Shown: positions 36,617-45,767 of the stretch, in pieces
Numbering within the stretch: the stretch's first letter is position 1
How the letters are laid out: every line of letters begins with the position of its first letter
Origin: an uncultured Gammaproteobacteria bacterium
Lineage (GTDB): Bacteria > Pseudomonadota > Gammaproteobacteria > Pseudomonadales > Ketobacteraceae
Direction of reading: 5' to 3'
Length of the DNA stretch: 64,000 bases
Assembly (NCBI GenBank): GCA_913063125.1
Contig: CAJXZM010000002.1
Span: 1 to 64,000 of the forward strand
Notes under the pieces: model-generated
Told to the model about the DNA's origin: nothing
Database searches by the model: none
Seen by the model: only the letters and a program-made list of their open reading frames with translations
Made by a program: the position numbers and the translations under genes

Positions 36617-36925
36617 ATAATAAACTCATAAAAAAACCAAACAGTGACACCACTCACTCCAGCCGAACCTGCCCCAAACATCAAGGTATAAGTGGGAACC
36701 TACAGAAGCAATCACTTTGGAGGGATTAAAACAGGGTGACTGAAAGTTTCAAGTCTCCACAATAAATCCTTACAAGCTGATAAGTAGCTATAATGTTCCT
36801 GCATATAAAACAATTGATTAGCAACGACACCTCAGAATAACTCGACATTCCAGTTGCTAATGAACTGCCATCTTGATAAGTTTTGCATTAATCTAGCCTT
36901 AGATATTCTAATGTAAAACTTATCA
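36617..36925. promoter_or_regulatory. Intergenic region before prsT, with long inverted repeat
   Basis: This 309-bp gap holds a TATAAT at 36789-36794 as a possible -10 box, with no good -35. An 18-bp inverted repeat ends at the prsT start. No sigma-54 GG-N10-GC element was found. Confidence 0.45.
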
Positions 36926-36926
36926 A
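36873..36926. repeat. 18-bp inverted repeat at the prsT start
   Basis: The left arm 36873-36890 and right arm 36909-36926 match at 17 of 18 positions, and the single difference is a G-U pair in RNA. The 18-base loop itself contains a 5-bp inverted repeat (ATCTA/TAGAT). The right arm touches the first possible prsT ATG at 36926. Confidence 0.85.
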
Positions 36927-36937
36927 TGGATTTCAAC

Positions 36938-39577
36938 ATGAAATTGGATTGTACTCGCACTACATACACCCTCGCCTTAATCATCTCAACGTTACTAACC
37001 ATAAGCTGCGGCTCGCAACAAGAAGACGCATCTCAAACACTAAACTCAACGCTTAAACGCGCTCAAGCATATGTAAATCAAGGTCAGTACAGAGCGGCCA
37101 TTATCGAGTCGAAGAATGCCCTAAGAACCGCCCCCAAATCACTAAAGGCCGTCAATCTGGCCGCTCAAATCAATATAGCTATCGGTCAAGCAGCAGGCGC
37201 CATAGCGCTGTTAGAGCCTCACAAAGACTCCAACAACACAGAAACCACGCTTCTCTTATCCAAAGCCTACCTTATGCGAGGAAAATACAGAAGCGCACTT
37301 AATACACTAAACAACCTCAACCTCAACCTCAACCTCACTAACGCACAAAAACTAACCAAAGCATACATCACCTTTAAATCAAAACTATCTCAGGATCACT
37401 ACTCTGAGGCTGCCAGCGCCCTGCAGGTTATTGAAAGTCTATCTACTGCAACAACGGATAAGGCAGAATACGAATATCTGAGCGCTACTCTGTTAATGAA
37501 GCAAAACAATATTCCAGAAACACTGCTAGCCACAGAGCGAGCATTACAACACACCCCTACACATACCGACGCACTCCTGCTAAATGCATCCATCGCCTAC
37601 AAACAAAACGACCTGGACCTAAGCGACAGCTTACTAAGTGATGCCCTGCTGTCTCTAGATGAAACAGACATCACCCTCCCCCAAAAAACCAAAATATTAA
37701 ATTCATTAATCAAGGTACTTTCAGCTTCAGGAAGATCAAGCGAAGCACTTATTTATTCTAGAATACTAGCCAGCAATAACCCTCAAGCCGCTGAAAAGCA
37801 ATCAAAATTCAAGGAGGCTGTCGAACTCTACAAAAATGGAGAATATGACAAAGCCGAATTGTTATTAACAGAACTAAACAAATCCAGCTCAAATCTTCAG
37901 AGCCGCAACCTTCTCGGCCTATTAAGCTTGAAAAAGGGAGACATAGAAGGCGCAGAAGCCTATTTTTCTAAGGGGTTTGATCCAGAAACCGCATCAAACA
38001 GAGCAATAGCATTACTTGCCCGGACACAACTTAGCTTAAAGCAACCTAACAAAGTTGTCGCCATGCTAAAAGAAGAAGTCAAAGCCAGAAGTGGAAATGC
38101 AGAAATGCTTGCCCTTTATGGTTTAGCGGCACTTGCCACTGGAAGCGAAACTGAAGGAATAGACGCCCTTAAAAAAGCACTAGCACTAGCCCCTGAACGT
38201 TATCGCCTCAGAATGGCAATAGCCGATTATTACGCCTCCAATGGAAAGCTAACAGAGTCTCTATCACAACTAGAGTTGGCGTACAAAGCAAACCCCGATG
38301 TTATAGATATACAAAAACAATTACTAAAACTTTACATGCAAGTGGGGCTAGATAAAACGAAACCGGTCTTCTATGCCGCCCTTAAAGAGATGCCTTCCAA
38401 CTCTCGACTTAACTTTCTTGTTGGTGCACTTGAATCAAGCAAGGGTGACGTACGCAAGGGTAAGCCTTTTTTCAAAAGATCCATCGCTATAGATAACAGC
38501 AACGTAGACGCTCTTTATGCATTGGCGTTAATAGAATTAGCGGACAAACAGCCCAAGAATGCCCAAAAAACATTCCTACGTTTAATAAAGCAATCACCCG
38601 ATCACGTCAAGGCTTACATGGGACTGGCCACGGCAATGGTTGAATCTGAACGCGGAGATGGCATCGAAAAAATGATGACCGACCTCCAAAGCGCCTACAA
38701 AACCAGTATTGGCCCACCCATAGCCCTGAGCCAGCTATATTTACAAAAAAATAACCTAGCCCAATCACTTACACAAGCACAAAAAGCCTTTACCCTTAAC
38801 AGCACTCTCCCCGTTTCGAGAAATCAAATCCTCAAAGTACACAATCTCTTACTTCAGAAAGCACTAAGGGACAAAGACACCTCAAACGCTAGAAAACACA
38901 TCATTAATGCCTTGAAAATCGCCCCAGACAGCTTGTTTTTCCTCGCTAGCCTCGTCAGCCTAGAAACAACAAGTGGTAACATAACAGAGGCAAAAAAAGT
39001 CGCCGCACAATATCAAAAATTAGACGCAACCAGTGCCCGGTCAAACCTACTGCTTACAGATATAGCAATAGCAGAGAACAAGCCTGACGTAGCCTACACC
39101 TACGCAAAATCTGCCTGGGACACATCTAAAAACAATACCACGGGTGAAAAGCTGTACTCGATAATCCGACAATCTGATAAGCCCTTAGCCATCACATTCC
39201 TAGACGAATGGGCAACCGCACTTCCAAAAACAGGTCAACCCTTAAGAGAAAAGGGCAACATGCTACTTATCGACAAAGAGTACATGAGCGCAATTACATT
39301 ATTTGAAAAAGCAATAGCGCTTCAACCCAATGATGTGATCTCATTAAACAATCTGGCATGGCTATATCAAACACAAGGAGACAGCAGAGCTATCAGCAGC
39401 GCCCTTAAGGCATATACATTAGCTCCTAAAAGCGCCCCCATATGCGACACATATGGCTGGATACTCTCGCAAAATGGAAACAAAGACAAAGCAATCACGA
39501 TACTAAAAGAAGCCTTAGCATTAGCACCCACTAACACCGAAATTGCAGAACACCTGAAAAAAGCAAAAAACCTTTAA
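36938..39577 (+). CDS. prsT: PEP-CTERM system TPR-repeat lipoprotein PrsT
   Basis: A protein of about 879 residues, built almost wholly of tetratricopeptide repeats, matching the PrsT family of exosortase-A loci. The N-terminal lipoprotein-type signal ends at ISCGSQQ. The first repeat region is LKRAQAYVNQGQYRAAIIESKNALR, and many TPR units follow to the end: for example LLGLLSLKKGDIEGAEAYF and LAWLYQTQGDSRAISSALKAY. TPR proteins scaffold export or polymerisation complexes in the periplasm. I favour the ATG at 36938, although 36926 is possible. The inverted repeat just before it may affect translation. Confidence 0.88.
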   Translation: MKLDCTRTTYTLALIISTLLTISCGSQQEDASQTLNSTLKRAQAYVNQGQYRAAIIESKNALRTAPKSLKAVNLAAQINIAIGQAAGAIALLEPHKDSNNTETTLLLSKAYLMRGKYRSALNTLNNLNLNLNLTNAQKLTKAYITFKSKLSQDHYSEAASALQVIESLSTATTDKAEYEYLSATLLMKQNNIPETLLATERALQHTPTHTDALLLNASIAYKQNDLDLSDSLLSDALLSLDETDITLPQKTKILNSLIKVLSASGRSSEALIYSRILASNNPQAAEKQSKFKEAVELYKNGEYDKAELLLTELNKSSSNLQSRNLLGLLSLKKGDIEGAEAYFSKGFDPETASNRAIALLARTQLSLKQPNKVVAMLKEEVKARSGNAEMLALYGLAALATGSETEGIDALKKALALAPERYRLRMAIADYYASNGKLTESLSQLELAYKANPDVIDIQKQLLKLYMQVGLDKTKPVFYAALKEMPSNSRLNFLVGALESSKGDVRKGKPFFKRSIAIDNSNVDALYALALIELADKQPKNAQKTFLRLIKQSPDHVKAYMGLATAMVESERGDGIEKMMTDLQSAYKTSIGPPIALSQLYLQKNNLAQSLTQAQKAFTLNSTLPVSRNQILKVHNLLLQKALRDKDTSNARKHIINALKIAPDSLFFLASLVSLETTSGNITEAKKVAAQYQKLDATSARSNLLLTDIAIAENKPDVAYTYAKSAWDTSKNNTTGEKLYSIIRQSDKPLAITFLDEWATALPKTGQPLREKGNMLLIDKEYMSAITLFEKAIALQPNDVISLNNLAWLYQTQGDSRAISSALKAYTLAPKSAPICDTYGWILSQNGNKDKAITILKEALALAPTNTEIAEHLKKAKNL

Positions 39578-39591
39578 TCCACAGGGAAAAG

Positions 39592-39607
39592 TGTCGATAA
39601 AATTTAC
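39592..39607 (+). promoter_or_regulatory. Candidate PrsR-binding site (TGTCG-N6-TTTAC), copy 2
   Basis: TGTCG, six bases, TTTAC, starting 79 bp upstream of the -24 GG of the second PEP-CTERM promoter. The same 16-base pattern precedes the first PEP-CTERM gene. A nearby GTGTCGA/TCGACAC pair forms a spaced inverted repeat. Confidence 0.5.
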
Positions 39608-39669
39608 ACGCGCGCCCTGCCCCTCGACACAAACTCCGTAAAGGCTTGTTTTATAACGATATTTTTAAT

Positions 39670-39685
39670 TGGCACGAAACATGCT
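39670..39685 (+). promoter_or_regulatory. Sigma-54 promoter of the second PEP-CTERM gene
   Basis: TGGCACGAAACATGCT against the pattern TGGCACG-N4-TTGCW, with one core difference (A for T). The -24 GG is at 39671-39672 and the -12 GC at 39683-39684, with exactly 10 bases between. The start codon is about 150 bp downstream. Confidence 0.82.
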
Positions 39686-39837
39686 TTAGTAATAGCGCAT
39701 GTAACTCGGCCTTAAAAACCGAACACACACATTACAAGGAAAAAGCCAAACCAATTGCGAAATTGGGACGGAAAACCAAGGGTCTCACGTCAAGATAGCC
39801 TGGTCACACACCTACTAGACTCTATATGGAGAACAAT

Positions 39838-40662
39838 ATGTTTTTTAAAAAAGCCCTATTAGCAGCATCTCTTTTAGCTGTAAGCGCTTCAGCTAGCGCT
39901 TTGACAGTTAATGATGGATCAGAAGTAAATTTAAACGAAATCATCAACGGCACCCTGATCCAAGACGGATCTACAATTAATGTCCTAGGTGATACCGATA
40001 CAACGATCGCTTCTACAGATGCACTATTCACATCTACAGATGCTGGAGGTAGCTCCGCTACTTTCCTTATCGAAATCACTGGCGGGCAGTCAACGCAAAG
40101 CTTTGGTATCTACAACGGAAATGACTATGTTGAGTTGTTCGTAGGCTCTGATGTTGGCACCTACGTAGCAGGATCATATGCTGCTTACGGCGTGGGCAAC
40201 TATAGTGGAGCGGTTGCACAGACCAACACTTACTCAAAAGTTACTTTTGGTGTTAACGGTAGCCAAACCACCGTTCGAGTTGACGGCATTGAAGTTGGCA
40301 ACTTTTCAAGCAGTGATTTCGGATTTTATATGGCGAATGGATCTACACTTATCCACTCTGAGTCAGATAAAAATGCTGGCGGCACAGACAGATTCATCTC
40401 AATTGCAGGCCAAGATCAGAAAATCAACCTTGGATCAGAGGTCACCTACGGCTGTGACGCATCAAACCTTCACCTATGTGAAACATGGGAAAGCGATGAT
40501 CGTATAGTTGCTTTTGAAGATGGCGGCGACTTTGATTTCAATGACCTGGTTGTTTACGTAGAAGATGTAACTCCAGTTTCTGAGCCTGGCACTCTAGCGC
40601 TTTTCGGCCTAGGATTAGCTGGTCTTGGAATGGCTCGTCGTAAGCAAAACAAGAAAGCCTAA
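39838..40662 (+). CDS. PEP-CTERM sorting-domain protein
   Basis: A 274-residue exported protein. A signal peptide (MFFKKALLAASLLAVSASASA) leads into a beta-rich domain. The region FEDGGDFDFNDLVVYVEDV just before the C-terminus resembles the end of DUF4114-type domains. The tail SEPGTLALFGLGLAGLGMARRK is a PEP-CTERM signal with SEP instead of PEP. I chose the ATG at 39838 because GGAG lies about nine bases before it. An ATG 12 bases upstream overlaps that site. It is preceded by a clear sigma-54 promoter and followed by a terminator, so it is a single-gene unit, likely under PrsR control. Confidence 0.88.
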   Translation: MFFKKALLAASLLAVSASASALTVNDGSEVNLNEIINGTLIQDGSTINVLGDTDTTIASTDALFTSTDAGGSSATFLIEITGGQSTQSFGIYNGNDYVELFVGSDVGTYVAGSYAAYGVGNYSGAVAQTNTYSKVTFGVNGSQTTVRVDGIEVGNFSSSDFGFYMANGSTLIHSESDKNAGGTDRFISIAGQDQKINLGSEVTYGCDASNLHLCETWESDDRIVAFEDGGDFDFNDLVVYVEDVTPVSEPGTLALFGLGLAGLGMARRKQNKKA

Positions 40663-40684
40663 TATCGTTTAGGTTATCTCGTTT

Positions 40685-40719
40685 AAAAAACCCGCAAACT
40701 TTTGTTTGCGGGTTTTTTT
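40685..40719 (+). terminator. Terminator after the second PEP-CTERM gene
   Basis: Arms 40691-40699 and 40704-40712 form a perfect 9-bp GC-rich stem with a 4-base loop. Six A precede it and seven T follow. Confidence 0.93.
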
Positions 40720-40841
40720 ATGCCATAAGATTACTATCTTTACCCGTTTTTGATCTATTATTTAAAGAATTTCATTAAGAAAAATGCTAAAGTTCGCGCC
40801 TTTATTTCAGCGTAAACTCTAAAAATATCAAGAGGATAAGC

Positions 40842-42047
40842 ATGGCTAAGTTCAATTCAATTTGCGTATTAGGGTTGGGCTATATTGGCCTACCGACCGC
40901 ATCCCTCCTTGGCACAAAAGGGTATGATGTTTTGGGGGTTGACGTATCACAGCAAGTTGTCGACACAATCAACCGAGGCGAGATACACATCGTTGAACCT
41001 GATTTGGACTTATTGGTTAAATCGGCGGTTAATAGCGGCAAATTGAAAGCAGCTACCGAGCCTTCTCCTGCCGATATTTTTATCATTGCTGTCCCAACGC
41101 CTTTTAAAGACAATCACAAACCAGACCTTTCTTACGTTGAATCGGCAACCCGCGCCATCATCCCCCACATCAAGCCAGGCAACTTGATCATTCTTGAATC
41201 TACCAGCCCTGTTGGCACAACAGATGATGTAGTTGCAAAAATATTACAAGAAGAAGGTCTTGATGTCATTAATGACATCTATGTTGCCCACTGCCCAGAA
41301 CGGGTGCTTCCTGGCCGTATATTAATTGAACTTATTCAAAATGATCGCATCGTTGGCGGCACCACTCAGGCCGCAACAGAAATCGCAGCGTCGTTCTACG
41401 AAGAATTTGTTAATGGCGAAGTATTACGTACCAGCGCAAAAACCGCAGAAATGTCCAAGCTAACAGAGAATTCATTTCGAGATGTAAACATCGCCTTCGC
41501 CAACGAATTGTCCATTATTTGTGACATAGAACACATCGATGTATGGGAATTAATTTCTTTAGCGAACCGACACCCTCGTGTCGACGTTCTACAGCCAGGC
41601 CCAGGTGTCGGCGGACACTGCATTGCAGTTGACCCCTGGTTTATCATTGATCGCGCCGGTGACAAGGCCAAGCTTATTCGCGCGGCACGAGAAGTAAATG
41701 ATAGCAAGCCGCAATGGGTAATCGATAAGGTCACTGAAAAAGCAAACAAGTTTCGCCGTCCGGTAATCGCATGCCTTGGCCTTGCGTTTAAAGCCAATGT
41801 GGATGATTTACGCGAATCCCCTGCCCATGAAATCGTGAAAGCTCTAAAAGCCAAAGACATTGCTGACTTACTTATCTGCGAACCCAATATTAAGTCACAC
41901 CCTGAATTTGAATTAACACCTTATAATGAAGCAATAGAAAAAGCGGACATCCTATTGATTCTTGTTGATCACAAAGAATTCAAAACCATTCAACCAACCG
42001 TGTTTATTGAAAAGATGGTAGTGGATACTCGCGGCATCACAAAATAA
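40842..42047 (+). CDS. wecC: UDP-N-acetyl-D-mannosaminuronate dehydrogenase
   Basis: A 401-residue nucleotide-sugar dehydrogenase oxidising UDP-ManNAc to UDP-ManNAcA. The NAD motif GLGYIGLP is at about 11-18. The catalytic cysteine is in GPGVGGHCIAVDPWF (about 256-270), with the GGHC-IAVDPWF form typical of WecC rather than the GGSCFPKD of Ugd. CLGLAFKANVDDLRESPA marks the C-terminal domain. AAGAGGA precedes the ATG by seven bases. It is followed 35 bp later by wecB, which makes its substrate. Confidence 0.94.
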   Translation: MAKFNSICVLGLGYIGLPTASLLGTKGYDVLGVDVSQQVVDTINRGEIHIVEPDLDLLVKSAVNSGKLKAATEPSPADIFIIAVPTPFKDNHKPDLSYVESATRAIIPHIKPGNLIILESTSPVGTTDDVVAKILQEEGLDVINDIYVAHCPERVLPGRILIELIQNDRIVGGTTQAATEIAASFYEEFVNGEVLRTSAKTAEMSKLTENSFRDVNIAFANELSIICDIEHIDVWELISLANRHPRVDVLQPGPGVGGHCIAVDPWFIIDRAGDKAKLIRAAREVNDSKPQWVIDKVTEKANKFRRPVIACLGLAFKANVDDLRESPAHEIVKALKAKDIADLLICEPNIKSHPEFELTPYNEAIEKADILLILVDHKEFKTIQPTVFIEKMVVDTRGITK

Positions 42048-42082
42048 CACCCAACCTCTCTGATTAACGACAAGGTTTACCA

Positions 42083-43237
42083 ATGCCCTCTTCCAAACCA
42101 TTAATAAAGGTTCTTTCAATCTTTGGCACCCGCCCAGAAGCCATAAAAATGGCTCCCGTGGTAAAAGCACTGGAACAGACAGAAGGTATTGATAGCCTTG
42201 TAGCAGTTACGGCACAGCATAGAGAGATGTTAGACCAGGTTCTTGCTCTGTTTAATATAACGCCTGATTTTGATCTCGATATAATGAAAGCCAATCAAGA
42301 CTTATTCGATATCACCTCCCGCATATTAATAGGACTAAGAACCGTCCTAAGCGAATGCAAACCAGACATTGTACTGGTGCATGGAGATACCACCACTTGC
42401 TTTGCCGCAGGTTTGGCCGCATTTTATCTTGGAATTCCAGTGGGTCATGTAGAGGCAGGGCTTCGTACAGGGAATATGCAAGCCCCCTTTCCTGAAGAAG
42501 CCAACAGGAGCCTGATTGGACGACTTGCCAGCTTGCATTTTGCACCGACCGAAGGCTCAAAGAATAATTTATTAGCAGAAAACATCAATGAAGATAACAT
42601 ACTTGTTACGGGCAACACGGTGATCGATGCGTTACTTGAAGTTCAAGCTAGCATCAATGATTACCAACCGTCTGACTGGCCCTCCTTACCGGAGAGAACC
42701 ATAACCTCGATTAATAACAACCCAGAAAAATTAATTCTAATTACAGGTCATCGCAGAGAAAATTTTGGCCAGGGGTTTGTCGACTTTTGCAACGCACTAC
42801 AACAGATAGCCAATCACAACCCCAACTGGCTACTGGTTTACCCGGTACACTTAAACCCAAACGTACAGAAACCAGTGCATGAATTACTCAGCAAATGTAG
42901 CAATATTCAACTCATACCACCTCAAGATTACCTCCCCTTTGTCTGGCTGCTAGATAAATGTGACCTTGTTATTACTGATTCGGGGGGCATTCAAGAAGAA
43001 GCACCATCGCTTGGTAAACCCGTATTAGTTACTCGTGAAGTTACTGAGCGCCCAGAAGCCGTTGCAGCGGGTACCGTTAAGCTAGTAGGCACCAATTCTA
43101 AGGCGATTATAGACAATACACTGTCTATTTTAACCAACCCAGAAGTATATGCGACAATGTCTCAAGCGCATAACCCCTACGGTGATGGCCTAGCTGCACA
43201 ACGAATCGTAAATGCCATTCTCGAATTTAAAGGGTAA
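42083..43237 (+). CDS. wecB: UDP-N-acetylglucosamine 2-epimerase (non-hydrolysing)
   Basis: A 384-residue GT-B-fold epimerase making UDP-ManNAc. It has FGTRPEAIKMAPV (about 14-26), VHGDTTTCFAAGLAAFYLG, HVEAGLRTGN, the TGHRRENFG catalytic region and ITDSGGIQEEAPSLGKPVL. Length and motifs match WecB/MnaA. Paired with WecC, it gives UDP-ManNAcA for the polysaccharide. It is followed 9 bp later by the FemAB-like gene, so wecC-wecB-femAB-GT probably form one unit. Confidence 0.95.
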   Translation: MPSSKPLIKVLSIFGTRPEAIKMAPVVKALEQTEGIDSLVAVTAQHREMLDQVLALFNITPDFDLDIMKANQDLFDITSRILIGLRTVLSECKPDIVLVHGDTTTCFAAGLAAFYLGIPVGHVEAGLRTGNMQAPFPEEANRSLIGRLASLHFAPTEGSKNNLLAENINEDNILVTGNTVIDALLEVQASINDYQPSDWPSLPERTITSINNNPEKLILITGHRRENFGQGFVDFCNALQQIANHNPNWLLVYPVHLNPNVQKPVHELLSKCSNIQLIPPQDYLPFVWLLDKCDLVITDSGGIQEEAPSLGKPVLVTREVTERPEAVAAGTVKLVGTNSKAIIDNTLSILTNPEVYATMSQAHNPYGDGLAAQRIVNAILEFKG

Positions 43238-43246
43238 CCACCAAAC

Positions 43247-44563
43247 ATGAACGACCAACTGCCCTCTACTGCCGAGCTAAAAGCACAACTAAAGCAATTA
43301 CATACGACTAAGGGCAAGCTATCTCGACAGATAGGGCAACTAAAAAAAACCCAGCAACCCATTGATCAGATTTTGATTGAAATGCAAACGGTCTCAGCAG
43401 ACATAAAAACAATTGAAACCACCCTAAAGCAATTTAAAAAACAAACGCTGACACCACAGCCTTCACCACCTCCCGCCTCCTTTCCCTTACACATAGTAGA
43501 GATGGCCTGCCGCGCTAACGACACCCCTGCAACACGATACCAAGTAAGGGAAGCATCAATTGACGATAAAAATGCTTGGGATAATTACGTTGATGCGCAC
43601 AACGCCAGCTGCATTTATCACCGTTTTGATTTTAAAAACATTATTGAACAGAGTTTTGGCCAAACTGCTTGTTACTTTGCGGCCCTTGATGACAACCAAT
43701 CCATTGTCGGAGTGCTTCCCGTTGTACACACCAAGAGCCAACTTTTTGGCTCATATATGACCTCCGTCCCCTATTTTAATTATGGCGGCCCCCTGTCTGA
43801 TAACAAGTCGATTGAACAGCAACTCATTCAGCATGCAGATTCTTACGCAAAAAAACAAGAAGCATCCCATGTCGAGATCCGCGAGTCTGCGCCAAGAGAA
43901 GGCATGCCTTGCAAAACCGACAAAATGAGTATGTTTTTGGCCCTACCTAAAACAAGCGAGCAACTTTGGAGTGATATAGGCACCAAAGTCAGGGCTCAAA
44001 TCAAAAAAGGCATGAAAAACCACTTAATGTTTAAGACAGGTAAGAATGAACTCTTAGACGATTTCTACCAAGTATTTTCTACCAACATGCGCGACCTTGG
44101 CACCCCAGTATACTCTAAGTCTTTTTTTAGAAATATTTTATCAAGCCAGTTAAACACCACTCTGGTGGTTCAATACCATCAAAATCGCCCTGTATCTTGT
44201 GCTTTTTTGATGGGTTATAAAAGTTGTTTAGAGATACCTTGGGCATCAACACTGCGAAAAGCAAATAAACTCGACTCCAACATGGTGCTATACTGGAATA
44301 TACTAAAGTTTGCGTGCACCAATGATTATGCATTTTTTGATTTTGGACGCTCATCCAAAGATGCCTCTACGCTCAAATTCAAGCGCCAATGGGGGGCAAC
44401 GCCAACTCAATTGCATTGGCATTACATACTTCCACGCGAGCAGACCCTTCCTAACCTAAACCCAAACAACCCAAAATTAAAACTTGTAATTTGGTGCTGG
44501 AAAAAACTTCCGCTATTTATTGCAAATGCTCTTGGGCCTTTCTTAGCTCGATCTTTGCCTTAA
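43247..44563 (+). CDS. FemAB-like XrtA/PEP-CTERM-associated protein with coiled-coil N-terminus
   Basis: A 438-residue protein with a double-GNAT FemAB-like domain (about 98-420) matching the group found in exosortase-A loci. WDNYVDAHNASCIYHRFDFK, PYFNYGGPL, VEIRESAPR and FDFGRSSKDASTLKFKRQWG are recognisable. The first ~75 residues (AELKAQLKQLHTTKGKLSRQ onward) form a predicted coiled coil and look like an added extension. A Pro-rich linker (about 75-85) joins the parts. Classical FemAB enzymes add amino acids from aminoacyl-tRNA to peptidoglycan. This group's substrate is not known. Confidence 0.85.
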   Translation: MNDQLPSTAELKAQLKQLHTTKGKLSRQIGQLKKTQQPIDQILIEMQTVSADIKTIETTLKQFKKQTLTPQPSPPPASFPLHIVEMACRANDTPATRYQVREASIDDKNAWDNYVDAHNASCIYHRFDFKNIIEQSFGQTACYFAALDDNQSIVGVLPVVHTKSQLFGSYMTSVPYFNYGGPLSDNKSIEQQLIQHADSYAKKQEASHVEIRESAPREGMPCKTDKMSMFLALPKTSEQLWSDIGTKVRAQIKKGMKNHLMFKTGKNELLDDFYQVFSTNMRDLGTPVYSKSFFRNILSSQLNTTLVVQYHQNRPVSCAFLMGYKSCLEIPWASTLRKANKLDSNMVLYWNILKFACTNDYAFFDFGRSSKDASTLKFKRQWGATPTQLHWHYILPREQTLPNLNPNNPKLKLVIWCWKKLPLFIANALGPFLARSLP

Positions 44564-44592
44564 ACTCAGGGCTTTCGAATGGATGTATTTAG

Positions 44593-45708
44593 ATGAACAA
44601 TGTTAACGGCTGTCGTCGCCAAACTCACGTATGCCACTTAGTCTACAGTTTTGGGTTTGGGGGATTAGAACAGGTTATCGCCAACCTAATCAATAATTCT
44701 GAAGACAGCTCTATCACACACACCATTGTCAGCCTTACAGATGACCTGGCGCTATATTATAAAGTCCAGGACAAGACCAAAATCCACTGCCTCCACAAAC
44801 AACCCGGCAACGACCTGCGCTCACACATAAACTTGTTCAAGTTACTTAGGTCTCTCAAAATTGACGTACTTAACACATATAACTTCGGAACCTTAGAATA
44901 TCAGCTTACCGCTTTACTCGCAGGGGTCAATAATCGCATTCATAGCGCTCATGGCTACGGAGGTGACAGCTCAGAGGGTAAAAGTAAAAAACGCAATATT
45001 ATCACCAAGGCAGTCTCCTTAATTCTTCACAAATACATCACCGTTTCCCCCGACTTAAAATCCTGGGCGCTTAACACCGTAAATATAGCTGACTCAAAAG
45101 TGATGCTCATACACAATGGCATAAACACGAGCGCTTTTAGACCTAGCCCCAAAACCTACAATAAGGACATTTTTACTTTTTGCACCGTAGGTCGAGCTGA
45201 CCCGGTAAAAAACCAAACATTCTTGATTCGTGCCTATGCATCCGCACTCCAATCCTGCCCTCAAATGAATGATTCGAAACTTGTTATTGCAGGTGACGGC
45301 CCATCACTCCCAAAGCTAACATCATTGGTTAATGAATTAGATCTAAAAACAAAGATTGAGCTATTAGGGTATCAAGATAATATCCCAACCATCATGCAAA
45401 ATTCAGATGTTTTTGTACTATCCTCACGCTACGAAGCGATGCCAATGACCATTTTGGAGGCTATGGCATGCAAACTTCCAGTAATTGCAACAAATGTTGG
45501 CGGCACACCATACCTTTTAAGTGAAACTGAAGGCTGGCTGGTAGAGAGCAACAACGAACCTGCCCTGGCGAAAACGCTTATATCTGCTTATTTAGACGCT
45601 GACACTAGAGCAACAAAGGGTGAAAATGGCCAGAGTTTAGTTAACGAAAAATATACAATTAAAAAAATGTGCGCTCATTACAACAATCTATACAAGAAAA
45701 GACTCTAG
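44593..45708 (+). CDS. Glycosyltransferase, GT4 type
   Basis: A 371-residue GT-B glycosyltransferase. The N-terminal glycine-rich acceptor loop is HLVYSFGFGGLEQV. The donor-binding domain has FCTVGRADPVKNQTFLI, VIAGDGPSLPKL and the E-x7-E motif EAMPMTILEAMA near 283-295. The opening sequence and context fit the sugar transferases associated with PEP-CTERM/EpsH loci. It lies 29 bp after the FemAB-like gene. It acts on the cytoplasmic face of the membrane. Sugar and linkage are not predictable. Confidence 0.88.
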   Translation: MNNVNGCRRQTHVCHLVYSFGFGGLEQVIANLINNSEDSSITHTIVSLTDDLALYYKVQDKTKIHCLHKQPGNDLRSHINLFKLLRSLKIDVLNTYNFGTLEYQLTALLAGVNNRIHSAHGYGGDSSEGKSKKRNIITKAVSLILHKYITVSPDLKSWALNTVNIADSKVMLIHNGINTSAFRPSPKTYNKDIFTFCTVGRADPVKNQTFLIRAYASALQSCPQMNDSKLVIAGDGPSLPKLTSLVNELDLKTKIELLGYQDNIPTIMQNSDVFVLSSRYEAMPMTILEAMACKLPVIATNVGGTPYLLSETEGWLVESNNEPALAKTLISAYLDADTRATKGENGQSLVNEKYTIKKMCAHYNNLYKKRL

Positions 45709-45767
45709 GCTTTCTCTTCACATTAAAATAAACTAACCAATAAATACGTTATCGTAAAAGGAACTTG

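Noticed and set aside
18805-36768. The same 15 bases (TCTCCACAATAAATC) before both galE (18805-18819) and prsT (36754-36768), each shortly before a TATAAT
   Set aside because: One or two exact 15-base matches are expected by chance in a window this size, and no further copy or symmetry supports a regulatory site.
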